Source: Nitrobacter sp963807355
Lineage (GTDB): Bacteria > Pseudomonadota > Alphaproteobacteria > Rhizobiales > Xanthobacteraceae
Length of the DNA: 64,000 nucleotides
Reading direction: 5' to 3'
NCBI GenBank assembly: GCA_963807355.1
Contig: CAWEBX010000023.1
Coordinates: 1-64,000 of the forward strand
Part shown: positions 1 through 9,186 of the stretch, piece by piece
Layout: each line of letters begins with the position of its first letter
How positions within the stretch are numbered: the first letter of the stretch is position 1
Program-made: the position numbers and the translations under genes
The notes under the pieces: generated by a model
Database searches by the model: none
The model's input: only the letters and a program-made list of their open reading frames with translations
What the model was told of the DNA's origin: nothing

Positions 1-1145
1 GCCGCGACCCGCTCCGCGATCGCGCGGGCGGCACGTGCGTCGGGATGGCGATCCCACGGGATGCGCCAGGCCGGATCGATCTCCACGAACACGTACGCTA
101 GCCCCGTCCCGTCGAAAATGCTGCGCCGAAGCGCCTGATCACGTTCGTCGTCGTGGCCGAACTGCGGCACGAGGATGATCGGCGTCGCGCCACGTGCCGC
201 GGCGAGCGCCGCGGTCGCGCGAAGCACTTCGCGCGTCACTCGCAGGCCGTTGTCGATTGACGCATTGGTCCGATATGGGACGAACACTTGCGCGAGCGCC
301 CTCAGGCGAGCGCGCGGGAACGCCGGCCGCCACACAAGTCCGGGGTCGAGATGCGGGCGGTCGTGATCGAGGTTCCGGCCGAACAGTCCCGTCATGAATA
401 ACGAAACCACCGCGACCGGGCGGCGGAAGCGCGGAAGTTCATGTTCGAGCCTCAGGTACGCCTGATCGGTGCTGTAGCCGTGGACGGCGATGTTTGCGCT
501 CTGGATGCCCAGTGCGGCGCCCACCTGCGCCGCGATGCTCTCGTCCCACGTCAGTCCTTCGCCGACCATCACCGATTCGCCCGCGAAGAGAATCGAAGGC
601 TGTTCGAGATCGACCGGTTCATCCAGGCTTCGAACGCGATAACCGTGCGCGTCAAACGTATAGGTGATGTCTCGCCCGCCAATCGTCTTGTGGCCGGAGC
701 GCGAGGGGACAAACGTCCATCCGAGCCGCGAGTCTGGCAGGCGTCGCGGTTCTTCGTCGGGGAACAGCCATTCTGCCGGCTGAACCTTCACGTACTTCAG
801 CGCGACTTCGCCAGCGCCGAATGCGAGCCCGATCGCAAGTCCGATGCTCAGCGCGAGCGCGGGCTCACGATGAGCGAACCGGCCGGCACGCGTGCGCACG
901 CCGGTCGAGATCCACGCGCCAAGTGCTCCGAGGCCGACGCGAACGGATGTTTCGATCAGCGTGTACCAGTGACGCGGCCAGAGAAACGATGGAAGGAAAT
1001 GACGATCGAGCCAGCGCTGATTCGCGCCGATCGCAATCGCGATGCATACGACACCAATCGCTGCGACCGCAAGCTCAGCGACGGAACGCGTAACCGTATT
1101 TTCGGATTGCGACGCACGCGGAACTGACGAAGCGATCTGATTCAC
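1..1145 (-). CDS. SGNH/GDSL-like hydrolase with N-terminal membrane segments (3' end off the window)
   Basis: The minus frame is open from a GTG at 1145 to the edge, about 381 residues, so the protein is incomplete at its C terminus. Three hydrophobic stretches lie at residues about 24-42, 64-80 and 96-111. They are followed by a block-I-like motif FAGESVMVGEG (residues about 187-197, GES in place of GDS), a conserved IAVHGYSTDQAYL stretch, and DRHPDARAARAIAE near the end, which fits the Asp-x-x-His block V of the SGNH family. Membrane-anchored acyl-hydrolase or acyltransferase activity is inferred. It diverges from the ferritin-like, carbamoyltransferase and DUF5989 genes; a GDSL protein next to those families is the sxtI/K/L-type arrangement. 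No clear Shine-Dalgarno precedes the GTG, so the start is tentative. Confidence 0.75.
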   Translation of the reverse strand, partial: MNQIASSVPRASQSENTVTRSVAELAVAAIGVVCIAIAIGANQRWLDRHFLPSFLWPRHWYTLIETSVRVGLGALGAWISTGVRTRAGRFAHREPALALSIGLAIGLAFGAGEVALKYVKVQPAEWLFPDEEPRRLPDSRLGWTFVPSRSGHKTIGGRDITYTFDAHGYRVRSLDEPVDLEQPSILFAGESVMVGEGLTWDESIAAQVGAALGIQSANIAVHGYSTDQAYLRLEHELPRFRRPVAVVSLFMTGLFGRNLDHDRPHLDPGLVWRPAFPRARLRALAQVFVPYRTNASIDNGLRVTREVLRATAALAAARGATPIILVPQFGHDDERDQALRRSIFDGTGLAYVFVEIDPAWRIPWDRHPDARAARAIAERVA

Positions 1146-1181
1146 AGGGTCGCAACACTATGCTACCTTCGCGCCTTCGAG

Positions 1182-1936
1182 ATGGCTGCGTCACCTGGCG
1201 CGCTCGTCGATCGGATGCTTCAGCCGCTTCACCGCTGGGTGTGGGGCGACTTCGATCGCCGCGTGCGCAAGCTGATCGCGTTCGGTGAAGTCGAAGGCGA
1301 CGGCGGCCGCGACATCCTGCGCGCCTCGGAGCTGACGCCCGATCCGCTGCTGCGGCGCCTCTATCTCGCGCACGCGATCGACGAGCTGCATCACGCCGAT
1401 CTGTTCCGTCAGCGCAGCGCGGCTCTCCTCCGTACCCGTTCCGCTCGTTTCAGCGGGCTGTTCAACGCGACGCCGCTTCCCGGCGGCCACGGGCTCGACG
1501 ATCTGACCATCGAGGGCGAACCCGATCATCGTCTGCTCGCCTTTCTCCATATTGCGGAAAAAGCGGCCGCCGGCCGCTTCGCGATCTATCGCGAGGTCGT
1601 CGACGACGATCCACCGACTCGCGCCATCTTCGAAGAGATTCTGCGCGACGAAGTCTTTCACATGAACTACACCTACACGCAGCTCGCGCGCATCTCACCG
1701 GCCGCGTACCGTCGCCACGTGTGGCGCGCACGTGCGAGCCGCCTGTGGAAACGGTACCTGCGCCTCGCGGCGGTCATTGCCGGCGTGTTCGGCACCGCGA
1801 TGCTGACGATTCAGTACTTCATTCTTCTTCCACCATTCGCGTGGATGGCGCGCCGCGCCGAGAGGCGCGAGTCGCCGGGCTGGGTGCCGATCGCGCGCGA
1901 CCGCATCGAATCGCCCACGAGTCAGTACGAGAATGA
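1182..1936 (+). CDS. Ferritin-like domain protein with C-terminal membrane segment
   Basis: Starts at ATG 1182. The helical N-terminal 165 residues carry two Glu/His metal-binding pairs, DELHHADLF (about residue 66) and RDEVFHMNY (about 155), as in diiron ferritin-like proteins. A hydrophobic stretch (residues about 190-215) and a short basic tail follow. The frame has no stop before 2459 and would run through the next gene; the likely true stop is the TGA at 1934-1936, overlapping the ATG of the carbamoyltransferase, which needs a one-base correction upstream. The near-overlap suggests translational coupling. An oxidase or hydroxylase role acting with the carbamoyltransferase is only inferred. 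Confidence 0.6.
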
Positions 1937-3739
1937 AGATCCTCGGCATTTCCGCCCACTATCACGATTCGGCCGCCGCGCTTGTCGTCGACGGCGTCCC
2001 GGTGTGCGCCGTCCAGGAAGAGCGGCTGTCGCGGCACAAGAACGACGCCGGGTTTCCGGCAGGTGCGATCGAATGGTGTCTGAACGAGGCGGCGATCGAT
2101 CCGGCGGAGCTCGATGCGGTGGTCTTCTACGAACGCAGCATGCTGAAGTTCGAGCGCATCCTGACGTGCGCGCTTCGATCGTTTCCTCGCTCGTGGCGTT
2201 CGTTTCCGCAGGCGATCAAAAACTCGCTCGGCGAAAAGGTATGGGTACGCGGCATCGTCGCATCGCATCTCGGCGTGCCGCGGTCGAAGATCTTCTTCAC
2301 GTCGCACCACGCGTCCCATGCCGCCGCCGCGTTTCTCACCGCGCCGACGCGGCGAGCGGCGATTCTGACCGCGGACGGCGTCGGCGAGTGGGCGACCCTG
2401 ACCGTCGGCCACGGCGAACGCCGCCACGATGCGCCGGCGGCGATCACGCTGCTCCGTGAGATCCGCTACCCCCATTCGCTCGGCATGCTGTACCTCGACC
2501 TTCACCGCGTATCTCGGCTTCGCGGTCAACGAGGACGAGTACAAGGTCATGGGCCTGGCCGCCTACGGCCGTCCGACGATGACCGAGCAGGTGGGGAAGC
2601 TCATTCGTCGCACGCCGGATGGCGCCTTCGTGCTCGCGTCCGAGTATTTCGAATACCACACCACCGCGGCTCGATCGTATTCGTCCCGGTTCATCGATCT
2701 GTTCGGGCCGCCGCGCAGCGCGTACGACCCGATCGATCTCGAGACCGCCGAAGGACGCCGCTTCGCCGATTGCGCCGCGAGCGTCCAGCGCGTGCTCGAG
2801 GACACCCTGGTCGACATGACGCGCACCCTCCAGCGCGAGACCGGACTGCGCGACTTGTGTCTTGGCGGTGGCGTCGCGCTCAACGGCCTCGCTAACGCAC
2901 GCATCCTCGCCGAATCCGGATTCGAACGCGTGTTCGTGCCGCCCGCGCCAGGCGACGCCGGGTGCGCGCTGGGCGCGGCGCTCTATGCCGATCGCATCTA
3001 CTTCCGGAACGCGGACCGGGACGTGCCCGATCATCCGTTCTGGGGTCCGCGCGTCGACGCGCAGGAGCTCGCACGCGCCGCCCGCGAGGATGGCCAGGTC
3101 GTCGAAGAGCTCGACGAGCCAGCCTTGCTCGATCGCGTCGCCCGCGAGCTCGCCGCCGGCCGCATCGTCGGCTGGATGGACGGCGCGTCGGAGTTCGGCC
3201 CGCGCGCGCTCGGCCATCGCAGCATTCTGGCCGCGCCGCATTCGAGCGAGATGCGCGACCGTCTCAATCGGGACATCAAGTACCGAGAAGAGTTCCGGCC
3301 GTTCGCGCCGGTCACAACGCTCGACGCGGCCGACCGCTATTTCGACCTGCCGCCGGGCGGTCTGCGGCTGGCGCGCTTCATGTCTGGCGTCTTTCCGGTG
3401 CGGCCCGAATGGCAGTCGGCGCTCGCGGCCGTCACCCATGTCGATGGCTCGGCGCGGCTCCAGGCCGTTGATCGCGACATGGCGCCGCGTTTGTGCGGAC
3501 TGCTCCAAGCCTATGGGCGGCGGACGGGTGTACCGGTGCTGCTCAACACATCGTTCAACGTCGCCGGCGAGCCGATCGTCAACCGCGCGCTCGAGGGTTA
3601 CTCGACGTTCAGGCGATCCGGGATCGACATGCTCGTCGCCGGCTCGGCGTGCGTGACCAAGCGCGCGTCGGCACGGCCGGTTCCGCTCGAGGAGGAGATT
3701 GCATGCTCGCAAAGCGCAGCGGCATCAGGCGCCGTCTGA
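1933..3739 (+). CDS. Carbamoyltransferase, NodU/CmcH/SxtI type (one frameshift)
   Basis: The N-terminal half has the Kae1/Hsp70-like fold signature: MKILGISAHYHDSAA start, QEERLSRHK, and the metal-binding SHHASHAAAAF (residues about 123-133). The C-terminal half has the YrdC-like carbamoyltransferase motifs DGASEFGPRALGHRS and FNVAGEPIV. The family transfers carbamoyl from carbamoyl phosphate, via carbamoyl-AMP, to a hydroxyl acceptor. The first frame ends in nonsense after HSLGMLY; reading one base later restores STFTAYLGFAVNEDEYK, so one extra C at about 2494 breaks the gene. The repaired length of about 600 residues is normal for the family. Its end overlaps the DUF5989 start. Confidence 0.88.
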
Positions 3740-3915
3740 TCATGCTCGCGACCGCGGGCAGCTCGATTGCGGATCTCGCCCGTGGACTCTCGAGGCGCGA
3801 CTCGGGCAAACGCTGGCTGCTGCCGCTGGCCGTCTTCATGTGCATATTCGGTCTGATCCTGATCCTCGCGACGACCGTCGAGGCGCTGGCGCCGTTCATC
3901 TACGCCATCTTTTGA
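3703..3915 (+). CDS. DUF5989 family small membrane protein (SxtK-like)
   Basis: A protein of 70 residues, or 57 if translation starts at ATG 3742. An excellent GGAGGAG lies just before ATG 3703, which favours the longer form. The sequence has a conserved polar N-terminal stretch (SSIADLARGLSRR) and one strong transmembrane helix (WLLPLAVFMCIFGLILI). Small proteins of this family are typically encoded next to NodU/CmcH carbamoyltransferases; sxtK of saxitoxin clusters is the named example. It overlaps the end of the carbamoyltransferase by 37 bases, so co-translation is likely. The biochemical role is unknown; a membrane partner of the carbamoyltransferase is an inference. Confidence 0.8.
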   Translation: MLAKRSGIRRRLIMLATAGSSIADLARGLSRRDSGKRWLLPLAVFMCIFGLILILATTVEALAPFIYAIF

Positions 3916-3918
3916 TCG

Positions 3919-4928
3919 ATGGACAGCCGCACCGAGGCGGTCCGGCGCTTCTATCAGCACGCGCCCTTTCCGGGATATCCGCGCGCGACAGCCTGCAGGC
4001 CCTCCGAAAACGAGCGGAGCGAAGCGTGTTCGCGCGCCTGCTCGATCGAGCGATTCCCGGCGATGCGCGGATCGCCGACATCGGCTGCGGGACGGGCCAG
4101 ATGTCGTTATATCTGGCACGCGCCGATCGCGTCGTTGTCGGCGCCGATCTGACGCGTGCGTCGCTGCTGCTCGGCGCCGCGGCGGCGCGGCGCTTCGGGC
4201 TCGAGCGCGTGACGTTTGTCGAGACCGATCTTCGCACGCCCGGCTTGCAGGCGGGCGCGTTCGACGTTGTCTATTCGTCAGGAGTGCTGCACCACACCCC
4301 CGACCCGCGCGCCTCCTTCGCGCGTCTCGCGACGCTGGCGCGCCCCGGCGGAATGATCGTGCTCGGCGTCTATAACGCCTTCGCGCGTGTGCCGTCGCGG
4401 CTACGTCGCGTCGCGGCGAGGTTGTCGGGATTCCGCTTCGTCCCGTTCGATCCGGTCTTGCGAGAGCGCGGCAGCGAGCCGGCTCGCCGCGAGGCGTGGC
4501 TTCGCGATCAGTATCAGCATCCGGAAGAGCACTGCCACACGCTCGCCGAGGTACAGCGGTGGTTCGCCGAGAACAACGTCGAGTACGTGAGGAGCTATCC
4601 GAGCGCTGTCCTTGGCGATGAACCGGACGACGTGTTTGCACCGGCAAACGACAACTGGACCGTCGAGGGATGGCTGGCGCAGCTCGGATGGATGTGGACG
4701 CTCGGCCACGAGGGTGGCCTGTTCTTCACCATCGGCCGCCGCGCTCTGTCTTCATGGGGAGTCGAGCAGCCCGCGGGTACCGCGCTCCAGCGCCAGCAGA
4801 CGTTCCTTGATCGCCAGCCCGCCGCCGTAGCCGGTGAGCTTGCCGTTGCTGCCGATCACGCGATGACAGGGAATGACGATCGGCAGGGGGTTGCTGCCGT
4901 TGGCGAGACCGACCGCGCGGGACGCTGA
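3919..4928 (+). CDS. Class I SAM-dependent methyltransferase (one frameshift, C-terminal end uncertain)
   Basis: ATG 3919 lies three bases after the DUF5989 stop, so it belongs to the same operon. The start MDSRTEAVRRFYQHAPFPGY breaks at about 3981; in the next frame the protein continues with RDSLQALRKRAERSVFARLLD. Motif I is IADIGCGTGQMSLYLA, followed by DVVYSSGVLHHTPD and ARPGGMIVLGVYN, all standard for Rossmann methyltransferases. The substrate is unknown; modification of the product of the carbamoyltransferase system is plausible. The frame runs to 4928, overlapping the convergent ogt gene by 177 bases. The last 60 or so residues look non-native, so another indel near 4740 is likely. Confidence 0.75.
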
Positions 4929-5244
4929 CCGCCGGCCGATGCGCGCGGCCAGCTCGCCGTACGAAATCGTCTCGCCATAGGGAATATCGAGCAGCGCCTT
5001 CCAGACGCGCTGCTGGAACGGCGTGCCGTTGGGCGCCAGCGGTAGATCGAATTGACGGCGGCGCCCATCGAAATACTCCATCAACTGCGTACCGACGTCG
5101 TCGAACGCGTCGTCTCGCTGCTCCCACCCGGGGTGCAGGACGCTCGACATTCCGTCCGTTCTGGAAATGAATCAGGCGGAGACCTGCGGCATCGCGCGCG
5201 AGCAGCAGGCCTCCGATGGGGGTTTCGAGGACGCGGTACTTCAC
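4752..5244 (-). CDS. ogt: Methylated-DNA--protein-cysteine methyltransferase (one frameshift)
   Basis: Removes alkyl groups from O6-alkylguanine in DNA by suicide transfer to its own cysteine. The C-terminal domain is complete: FQQRVWKALLDIPYGETISY, the active-site PIVIPCHRVIG with its acceptor Cys, and the downstream GYGGGLAIKERLLALE. The N-terminal part (MKYRVLETPIGGLLLARD from GTG 5244) is in another frame, joined near 5125 by one indel. The GTG overlaps the TGA of the molybdenum hydroxylase large subunit as GTGA, so the gene is coupled to an operon to which it has no obvious functional link. Repaired length is about 163 residues, normal for the family. Confidence 0.88.
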
Positions 5245-7559
5245 ACGTTGGCGGCGTTGAGCGCGGCGAGCACCCGCTCCTTTCTGAACGGCACCCGGCG
5301 GAGGCGAACGCCCGTCGCGTCGAAGATCGCGTTGGCGACGGCAGCGATCATCGGCTTCATCGCCGCCTCGCCGGCGCCGTAGGGCGGCAGGTCGGGGCGG
5401 TTCGGATTCGGGTCGCCGTTGACCAGGACGACGTCGATCTGCGCGGGGGCGTCCATATGGGTGAGCGTCGGGTGGGTCACCCAATCCCGGCTCAACACCT
5501 TTTCGGTATCGAACGCGACCTCCTCGTAGAGCGCGCGACTGATGCCGTGCTGCGTGGCGCCGTCGATGGTGCGATGCAGCGCCTCGGGGTTGATCACAAG
5601 GCCGCAGTCGTGTCCCACGACAACGCGCTTGACCCACACGCGTCCGGTCTTCCGATTCACCTCGACTTCGGCAATCTGCGCAATGACCGTCTGGTTGCGG
5701 AACGCGTACGCGACACCGCGTCCCGTCAAGATGTCGCCGGTGCCGCGATTCGGGTTCGGCGCCGGCCGCGGCTGCCACCCGTATTTATCGGCCGCGGCTT
5801 TGAGCGCCGCGATCGACCGCGCGCGCTTGAAGCCGCCGTCCTCGCCGGTGCCTGCCATCAGCATCCGCAGACGGAACTCGAGGGGGTCGGCTTTCGCTGC
5901 AAATGCCATCTCGTCGATGAACGACTCGGCCGCGAAGGTGGACTGCGGCCCGTTCGGATCTCGCAGGTTGCCGGTGCGCAACGGCGTTTCCCAGACGAGC
6001 GGCAGCCCGACGACCTCGAGCAGCGTCCGCCGGTTCGGGATTTCGTACATGTCATTCGGAAACGCGGAGCTGCCCGCTGCCGGCTTGTCGCGCCGCTGTC
6101 CGAACAGCTGCGCGATCAGCACGGTGTCGGGTTCGTTGTATCCGAGGTGGTTGTAGTCGGCGGATCGCGCAGCGTAGTCGAGCGCGGTCATGTGGCCCTG
6201 AGCGTCGAGCGCGCCGCGGATCCTGAAGGTGAACGCCGGGCCCTTCGTGTCCCACGCCTGTTCTTCGTCGCGCATCCACTGCATGCGCACCGGGCGACCG
6301 AGCTCCTTCGCGATGTACGCCGCCTCGAACCCGGCATCGTCCGCGGCGGTGCGGCCGTAGCCCTGCGGCCCTTCCATCCACATGACGCGCACCTGCTCGC
6401 GCGGGATGCCGAGGAAGGTGGCGACGCCGTTGCGCATGCCGTACGACTTCATGTCATTGGAATAGATGGTCATCTGGCCGTTCGACGGATCGGCGACCGC
6501 GTGCGCAGGGCCGATGGAGTTGTGCCCCTGGAAGGGCATCTCGTAGTCGGCTTCGATCATCTTCGCGGCGTTGGCGAACGCGCCATCGACGTTTCCGATG
6601 TTGATCGGCGTCTGGCTCGACGTCGGCGTCGTCGATCGCATGTACTTGAAGAGGCCGTCCGAGCCGTCCGGCAGCTGCGGCGTGGCCGGCTTCTGCCAGG
6701 TCGCCTTCAGCTGCTTCGCCGCGGCGATCGCCTGCTCTTCGCGCTCGCACACGACCGCGACGTAGTTGCCCTTGCTCACCACCTTCACGAAGCCGGGAAG
6801 GTTTCGCACGGACGACTCGTCGATGCCTACCAGCTTCGCGCCGGCCACCGGAGGCTTCACGTTCCGCGCGTGCACCATTCCCGGAAGTTTCACGTCGACG
6901 GCCCACTTGAGCGATCCGTCAACCTTGGCCGGGATGTCGTAGCGCTGCGGCGACTGGCCGACGATCTTCAGCTCCTGCACCGGCTTCACCTTCGCCACGC
7001 CGGTCGTCGCGTCGATGTTGTTGCCGGTCAACGGCACGTTGAACTTCTTCCCGCCGACGAGCTCGCCGTACGTGATCCGCTTCGTCGGGTCCGCCTTCAC
7101 CGTGATCACCGCATCGCTGACCGCGAGCCCCGCGACCGGAACGCCGAACCGCTGCGAGGCCATCTCGAGCAGCACGCGCCGCCCCTCCGCTGCCACGCGG
7201 CGCATCGGCCACCCGTCGGTCTGAATCGCGTCCGATCCGCCCGACCCACCCTGGTCAACGGTGATGTCGGTTGTTCCCATGACGCAGGTCGTGTCTTTGT
7301 AGGCGATGTCGAGCTCGTCGGACATCATCTGGCGGAAGGACGTGCCGGTGCCCTGGCCGCAATCCGTCTTGCCGACGTAGAACGTCGCGGTGTTGTCCGG
7401 GTGAATGACGATCCACGAATCGAGCTGGTGGTAATCAGGATCCGGATAGAGACCCCTCGCCTGCGCGTCGACGTCGATCGCGAATGGCCCGACGATGGCG
7501 CCGGCGCTCACGCCGACGATGAGCATGCCCGACGTCTTGAGGAAGTCGCGGCGAATCAT
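5241..7559 (-). CDS. Molybdenum hydroxylase large subunit, isoquinoline 1-oxidoreductase beta / aldehyde dehydrogenase type
   Basis: The true start is ATG 7559 (MIRRDFLKTSGMLIVG), overlapping the small-subunit stop as ATGA; the frame is also open further upstream but that part is the small-subunit gene. RRDFLK and a hydrophobic stretch form a twin-arginine signal, so the enzyme is periplasmic. Xanthine-oxidase family features are GHNSIGPAHAVAD, GPQGYGRTAADDAG (molybdopterin binding) and the C-terminal GAGEAAMKP containing the catalytic Glu. At 772 residues it has the length of IorB-type subunits. With the two-cluster 2Fe-2S small subunit it should hydroxylate an N-heterocycle or aldehyde; the substrate cannot be read from sequence. 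No maturation or cytochrome gene is adjacent. Confidence 0.9.
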   Translation of the reverse strand: MIRRDFLKTSGMLIVGVSAGAIVGPFAIDVDAQARGLYPDPDYHQLDSWIVIHPDNTATFYVGKTDCGQGTGTSFRQMMSDELDIAYKDTTCVMGTTDITVDQGGSGGSDAIQTDGWPMRRVAAEGRRVLLEMASQRFGVPVAGLAVSDAVITVKADPTKRITYGELVGGKKFNVPLTGNNIDATTGVAKVKPVQELKIVGQSPQRYDIPAKVDGSLKWAVDVKLPGMVHARNVKPPVAGAKLVGIDESSVRNLPGFVKVVSKGNYVAVVCEREEQAIAAAKQLKATWQKPATPQLPDGSDGLFKYMRSTTPTSSQTPINIGNVDGAFANAAKMIEADYEMPFQGHNSIGPAHAVADPSNGQMTIYSNDMKSYGMRNGVATFLGIPREQVRVMWMEGPQGYGRTAADDAGFEAAYIAKELGRPVRMQWMRDEEQAWDTKGPAFTFRIRGALDAQGHMTALDYAARSADYNHLGYNEPDTVLIAQLFGQRRDKPAAGSSAFPNDMYEIPNRRTLLEVVGLPLVWETPLRTGNLRDPNGPQSTFAAESFIDEMAFAAKADPLEFRLRMLMAGTGEDGGFKRARSIAALKAAADKYGWQPRPAPNPNRGTGDILTGRGVAYAFRNQTVIAQIAEVEVNRKTGRVWVKRVVVGHDCGLVINPEALHRTIDGATQHGISRALYEEVAFDTEKVLSRDWVTHPTLTHMDAPAQIDVVLVNGDPNPNRPDLPPYGAGEAAMKPMIAAVANAIFDATGVRLRRVPFRKERVLAALNAANV

Positions 7560-8017
7560 GCGTTCCTCCCTGCCACGCGCTTGATGGCTGCCTGGATGCG
7601 GAAATACGTCATGCAGCGGCACAACGTCCCGGCCATCCCCTGGCGAATCTGTTCGTCGGTCGGGTGCGGGTTCTTATCGAGCATCGCCTTGGCGGTCATG
7701 ATCTGACCGTTCTGGCAGAAGCCGCACTGCGGGACCTGCTCGTCGATCCAGGCCTGCTGAAGCGGATGAAGCTTGCCGTTCTGGGCCAGTCCTTCGAGCG
7801 TGGTGACCTCGCCCTTGACGCTGGAGGTGGGCGTGATGCACGAGCGCACCGCGGCGCCGTTGATGATCACCGTGCACGCGCCACACTGGCCGAGGCCGCA
7901 GCCGAAGTGCGGCCCCTGCAGGCCGAGGTCGTTACGAAGGATGTACAGCAGCGGTGTCGAGGGTTCCACGTCCACGGTGTGTGCGCGTCCGTTCACCCTC
8001 AGGGTGATGTTGCTCAT
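7556..8017 (-). CDS. 2Fe-2S small subunit of the molybdenum hydroxylase
   Basis: A protein of 153 residues starting at ATG 8017, preceded by GAAGGAGAGG. The plant-type ferredoxin site is GPHFGCGLGQCGACTV with a further Cys at RSCITP. The second cluster is held by QCGFCQNGQIM and GTLCRCMTY. This is the standard electron-transfer subunit (IorA/CoxS/XdhC-like) of xanthine-oxidase family enzymes. It overlaps the large subunit gene by four bases, so the two are translationally coupled. It has no export signal of its own and would be carried out by the Tat signal of its partner. Confidence 0.93.
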   Translation of the reverse strand: MSNITLRVNGRAHTVDVEPSTPLLYILRNDLGLQGPHFGCGLGQCGACTVIINGAAVRSCITPTSSVKGEVTTLEGLAQNGKLHPLQQAWIDEQVPQCGFCQNGQIMTAKAMLDKNPHPTDEQIRQGMAGTLCRCMTYFRIQAAIKRVAGRNA

Positions 8018-8050
8018 CGCCTCTCCTTCTGAAATGTTCGCCTGCATACG

Positions 8051-8056
8051 TATAAT
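8051..8056 (+). promoter_or_regulatory. Candidate -10 box for the NHL-repeat gene
   Basis: A perfect TATAAT lies in the 74-base divergent spacer between the hydroxylase operon and the NHL gene, about 36 bases before its ATG. No good -35 is visible at the expected distance, so this is a composition-based guess. Confidence 0.3.
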
Positions 8057-8091
8057 CCCACCCATTCGTCTCGTCAATGAAGGAGGCACTG

Positions 8092-9186
8092 ATGGCAAGG
8101 CTCGTTCGCAACATCGCGCTCATCGGCCTCATCGCGCTGGCGATGGGTCGGCCGGCGTTCACCGCTGACCCGGCGATCCCGAAATTCCAGATCGACCCTT
8201 CGTGGCCGAAAACGCTGCCGAACCAGTGGATCTTCGGTCAAATCGGCGGGATCTTCGTCGACGCGCAGGATCACATCTGGGTCAACCAGCGCCCCGGCAC
8301 CCTCGACGCCCGCGAAAAGCGTGCCTCGACGACGCCCAACGTCAAGTGCTGCAAGCCCGCGCCTTCCGTTGTCGAGTTCGACCAGGAAGGAAATGTCGTG
8401 CAGGCGTGGGGCGGGCCCGGCCAGGGGTACGACTGGCCGGCCAACGAGCACGGCGTCTTCGTTGATCACAACAACTTCGTCTGGGTGGCCGGCAACGGCA
8501 TGACCGACGGGATGGTCCTGAAGTTCACGCGCGCCGGGAAGTTCGTCCTGCAGATCGGCAAGTCGGGCCCGATGACCGACAGCAAGGACACGACGCAGCT
8601 CGGACGCGCCGCCGACATGGTGGTCGATCCCGCGACCAACGAGCTGTACGTCGCCGACGGCTACTTCAACCACCGCGTCATCGTCTTCGACGCCGCGACC
8701 GGCGCGTTCAAGCGGATGTGGGGCGCCTACGGCAAGCCGCCGACGGACGACAAGCTCACCTACGATCCGAAAGCGCCGCCGGCGCAGCAGTTCGCCAACC
8801 CGGTGCACGGCATCCGCCTGACCAAGGACGGACTGGTCTTCGTCTCGGATCGCGGGAACAACCGCGCGCAGGTGTTCCGCAAGGACGGGACGTTCGTGCG
8901 CGAATACATCGTGTTGAAAGACGGCCTGCCCGGCTCCGTTGGTTCGACGATGCTGTGGCCCGACGCGGCGCAGAGCTATTTCGTCGCCTCCGACGATCCG
9001 AACGGCGAGTTCCACGTCGTGCGGCGCAGCGACGGCGCGATCGTCGCCGATGGCGGGCGGGTCGGAACCAATCTCGGGCAGTTCATGAACCTCCACAACC
9101 TGGCGATCGACAGCAAGGGGAACATCTATACCGCGGAGGTGCAGGGCAAGCGCGTGCAGAGGTTCCGCAACATGAGCGGCCTCTGA
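8092..9186 (+). CDS. Secreted NHL-repeat beta-propeller protein
   Basis: ATG 8092 is chosen over ATG 8077 because AAGGAGG sits just before it. A signal peptide (ARLVRNIALIGLIALAMG, cleavage near AFTA-DPA) precedes an NHL-type propeller with repeated GIFVDAQDHIWV, GVFVDHNNFVWVAG, DMVVDPATNELYVADG and NLAIDSKGNIYTAEV blades. Family members include peptidyl-alpha-hydroxyglycine lyase-like proteins, but the catalytic set cannot be confirmed here and binding or scaffolding is as likely. The protein is 364 residues and uninterrupted. It is transcribed divergently from the molybdenum hydroxylase and its stop lies at the start of the glycosyltransferase region. Confidence 0.85.
   Translation: MARLVRNIALIGLIALAMGRPAFTADPAIPKFQIDPSWPKTLPNQWIFGQIGGIFVDAQDHIWVNQRPGTLDAREKRASTTPNVKCCKPAPSVVEFDQEGNVVQAWGGPGQGYDWPANEHGVFVDHNNFVWVAGNGMTDGMVLKFTRAGKFVLQIGKSGPMTDSKDTTQLGRAADMVVDPATNELYVADGYFNHRVIVFDAATGAFKRMWGAYGKPPTDDKLTYDPKAPPAQQFANPVHGIRLTKDGLVFVSDRGNNRAQVFRKDGTFVREYIVLKDGLPGSVGSTMLWPDAAQSYFVASDDPNGEFHVVRRSDGAIVADGGRVGTNLGQFMNLHNLAIDSKGNIYTAEVQGKRVQRFRNMSGL

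Noticed and set aside
441..1127. Plus-strand frame of 228 codons
   Set aside because: It is the antisense shadow of the SGNH hydrolase, whose minus frame has recognisable motifs.
1937..2459. C-terminal extension of the ferritin-like protein to 425 residues
   Set aside because: This part overlaps the carbamoyltransferase in another frame and is Arg-rich nonsense.
5052..7706. Plus-strand frame of 884 codons
   Set aside because: Antisense to the molybdenum hydroxylase large subunit; His/Arg-rich composition is typical of a GC-rich shadow frame.
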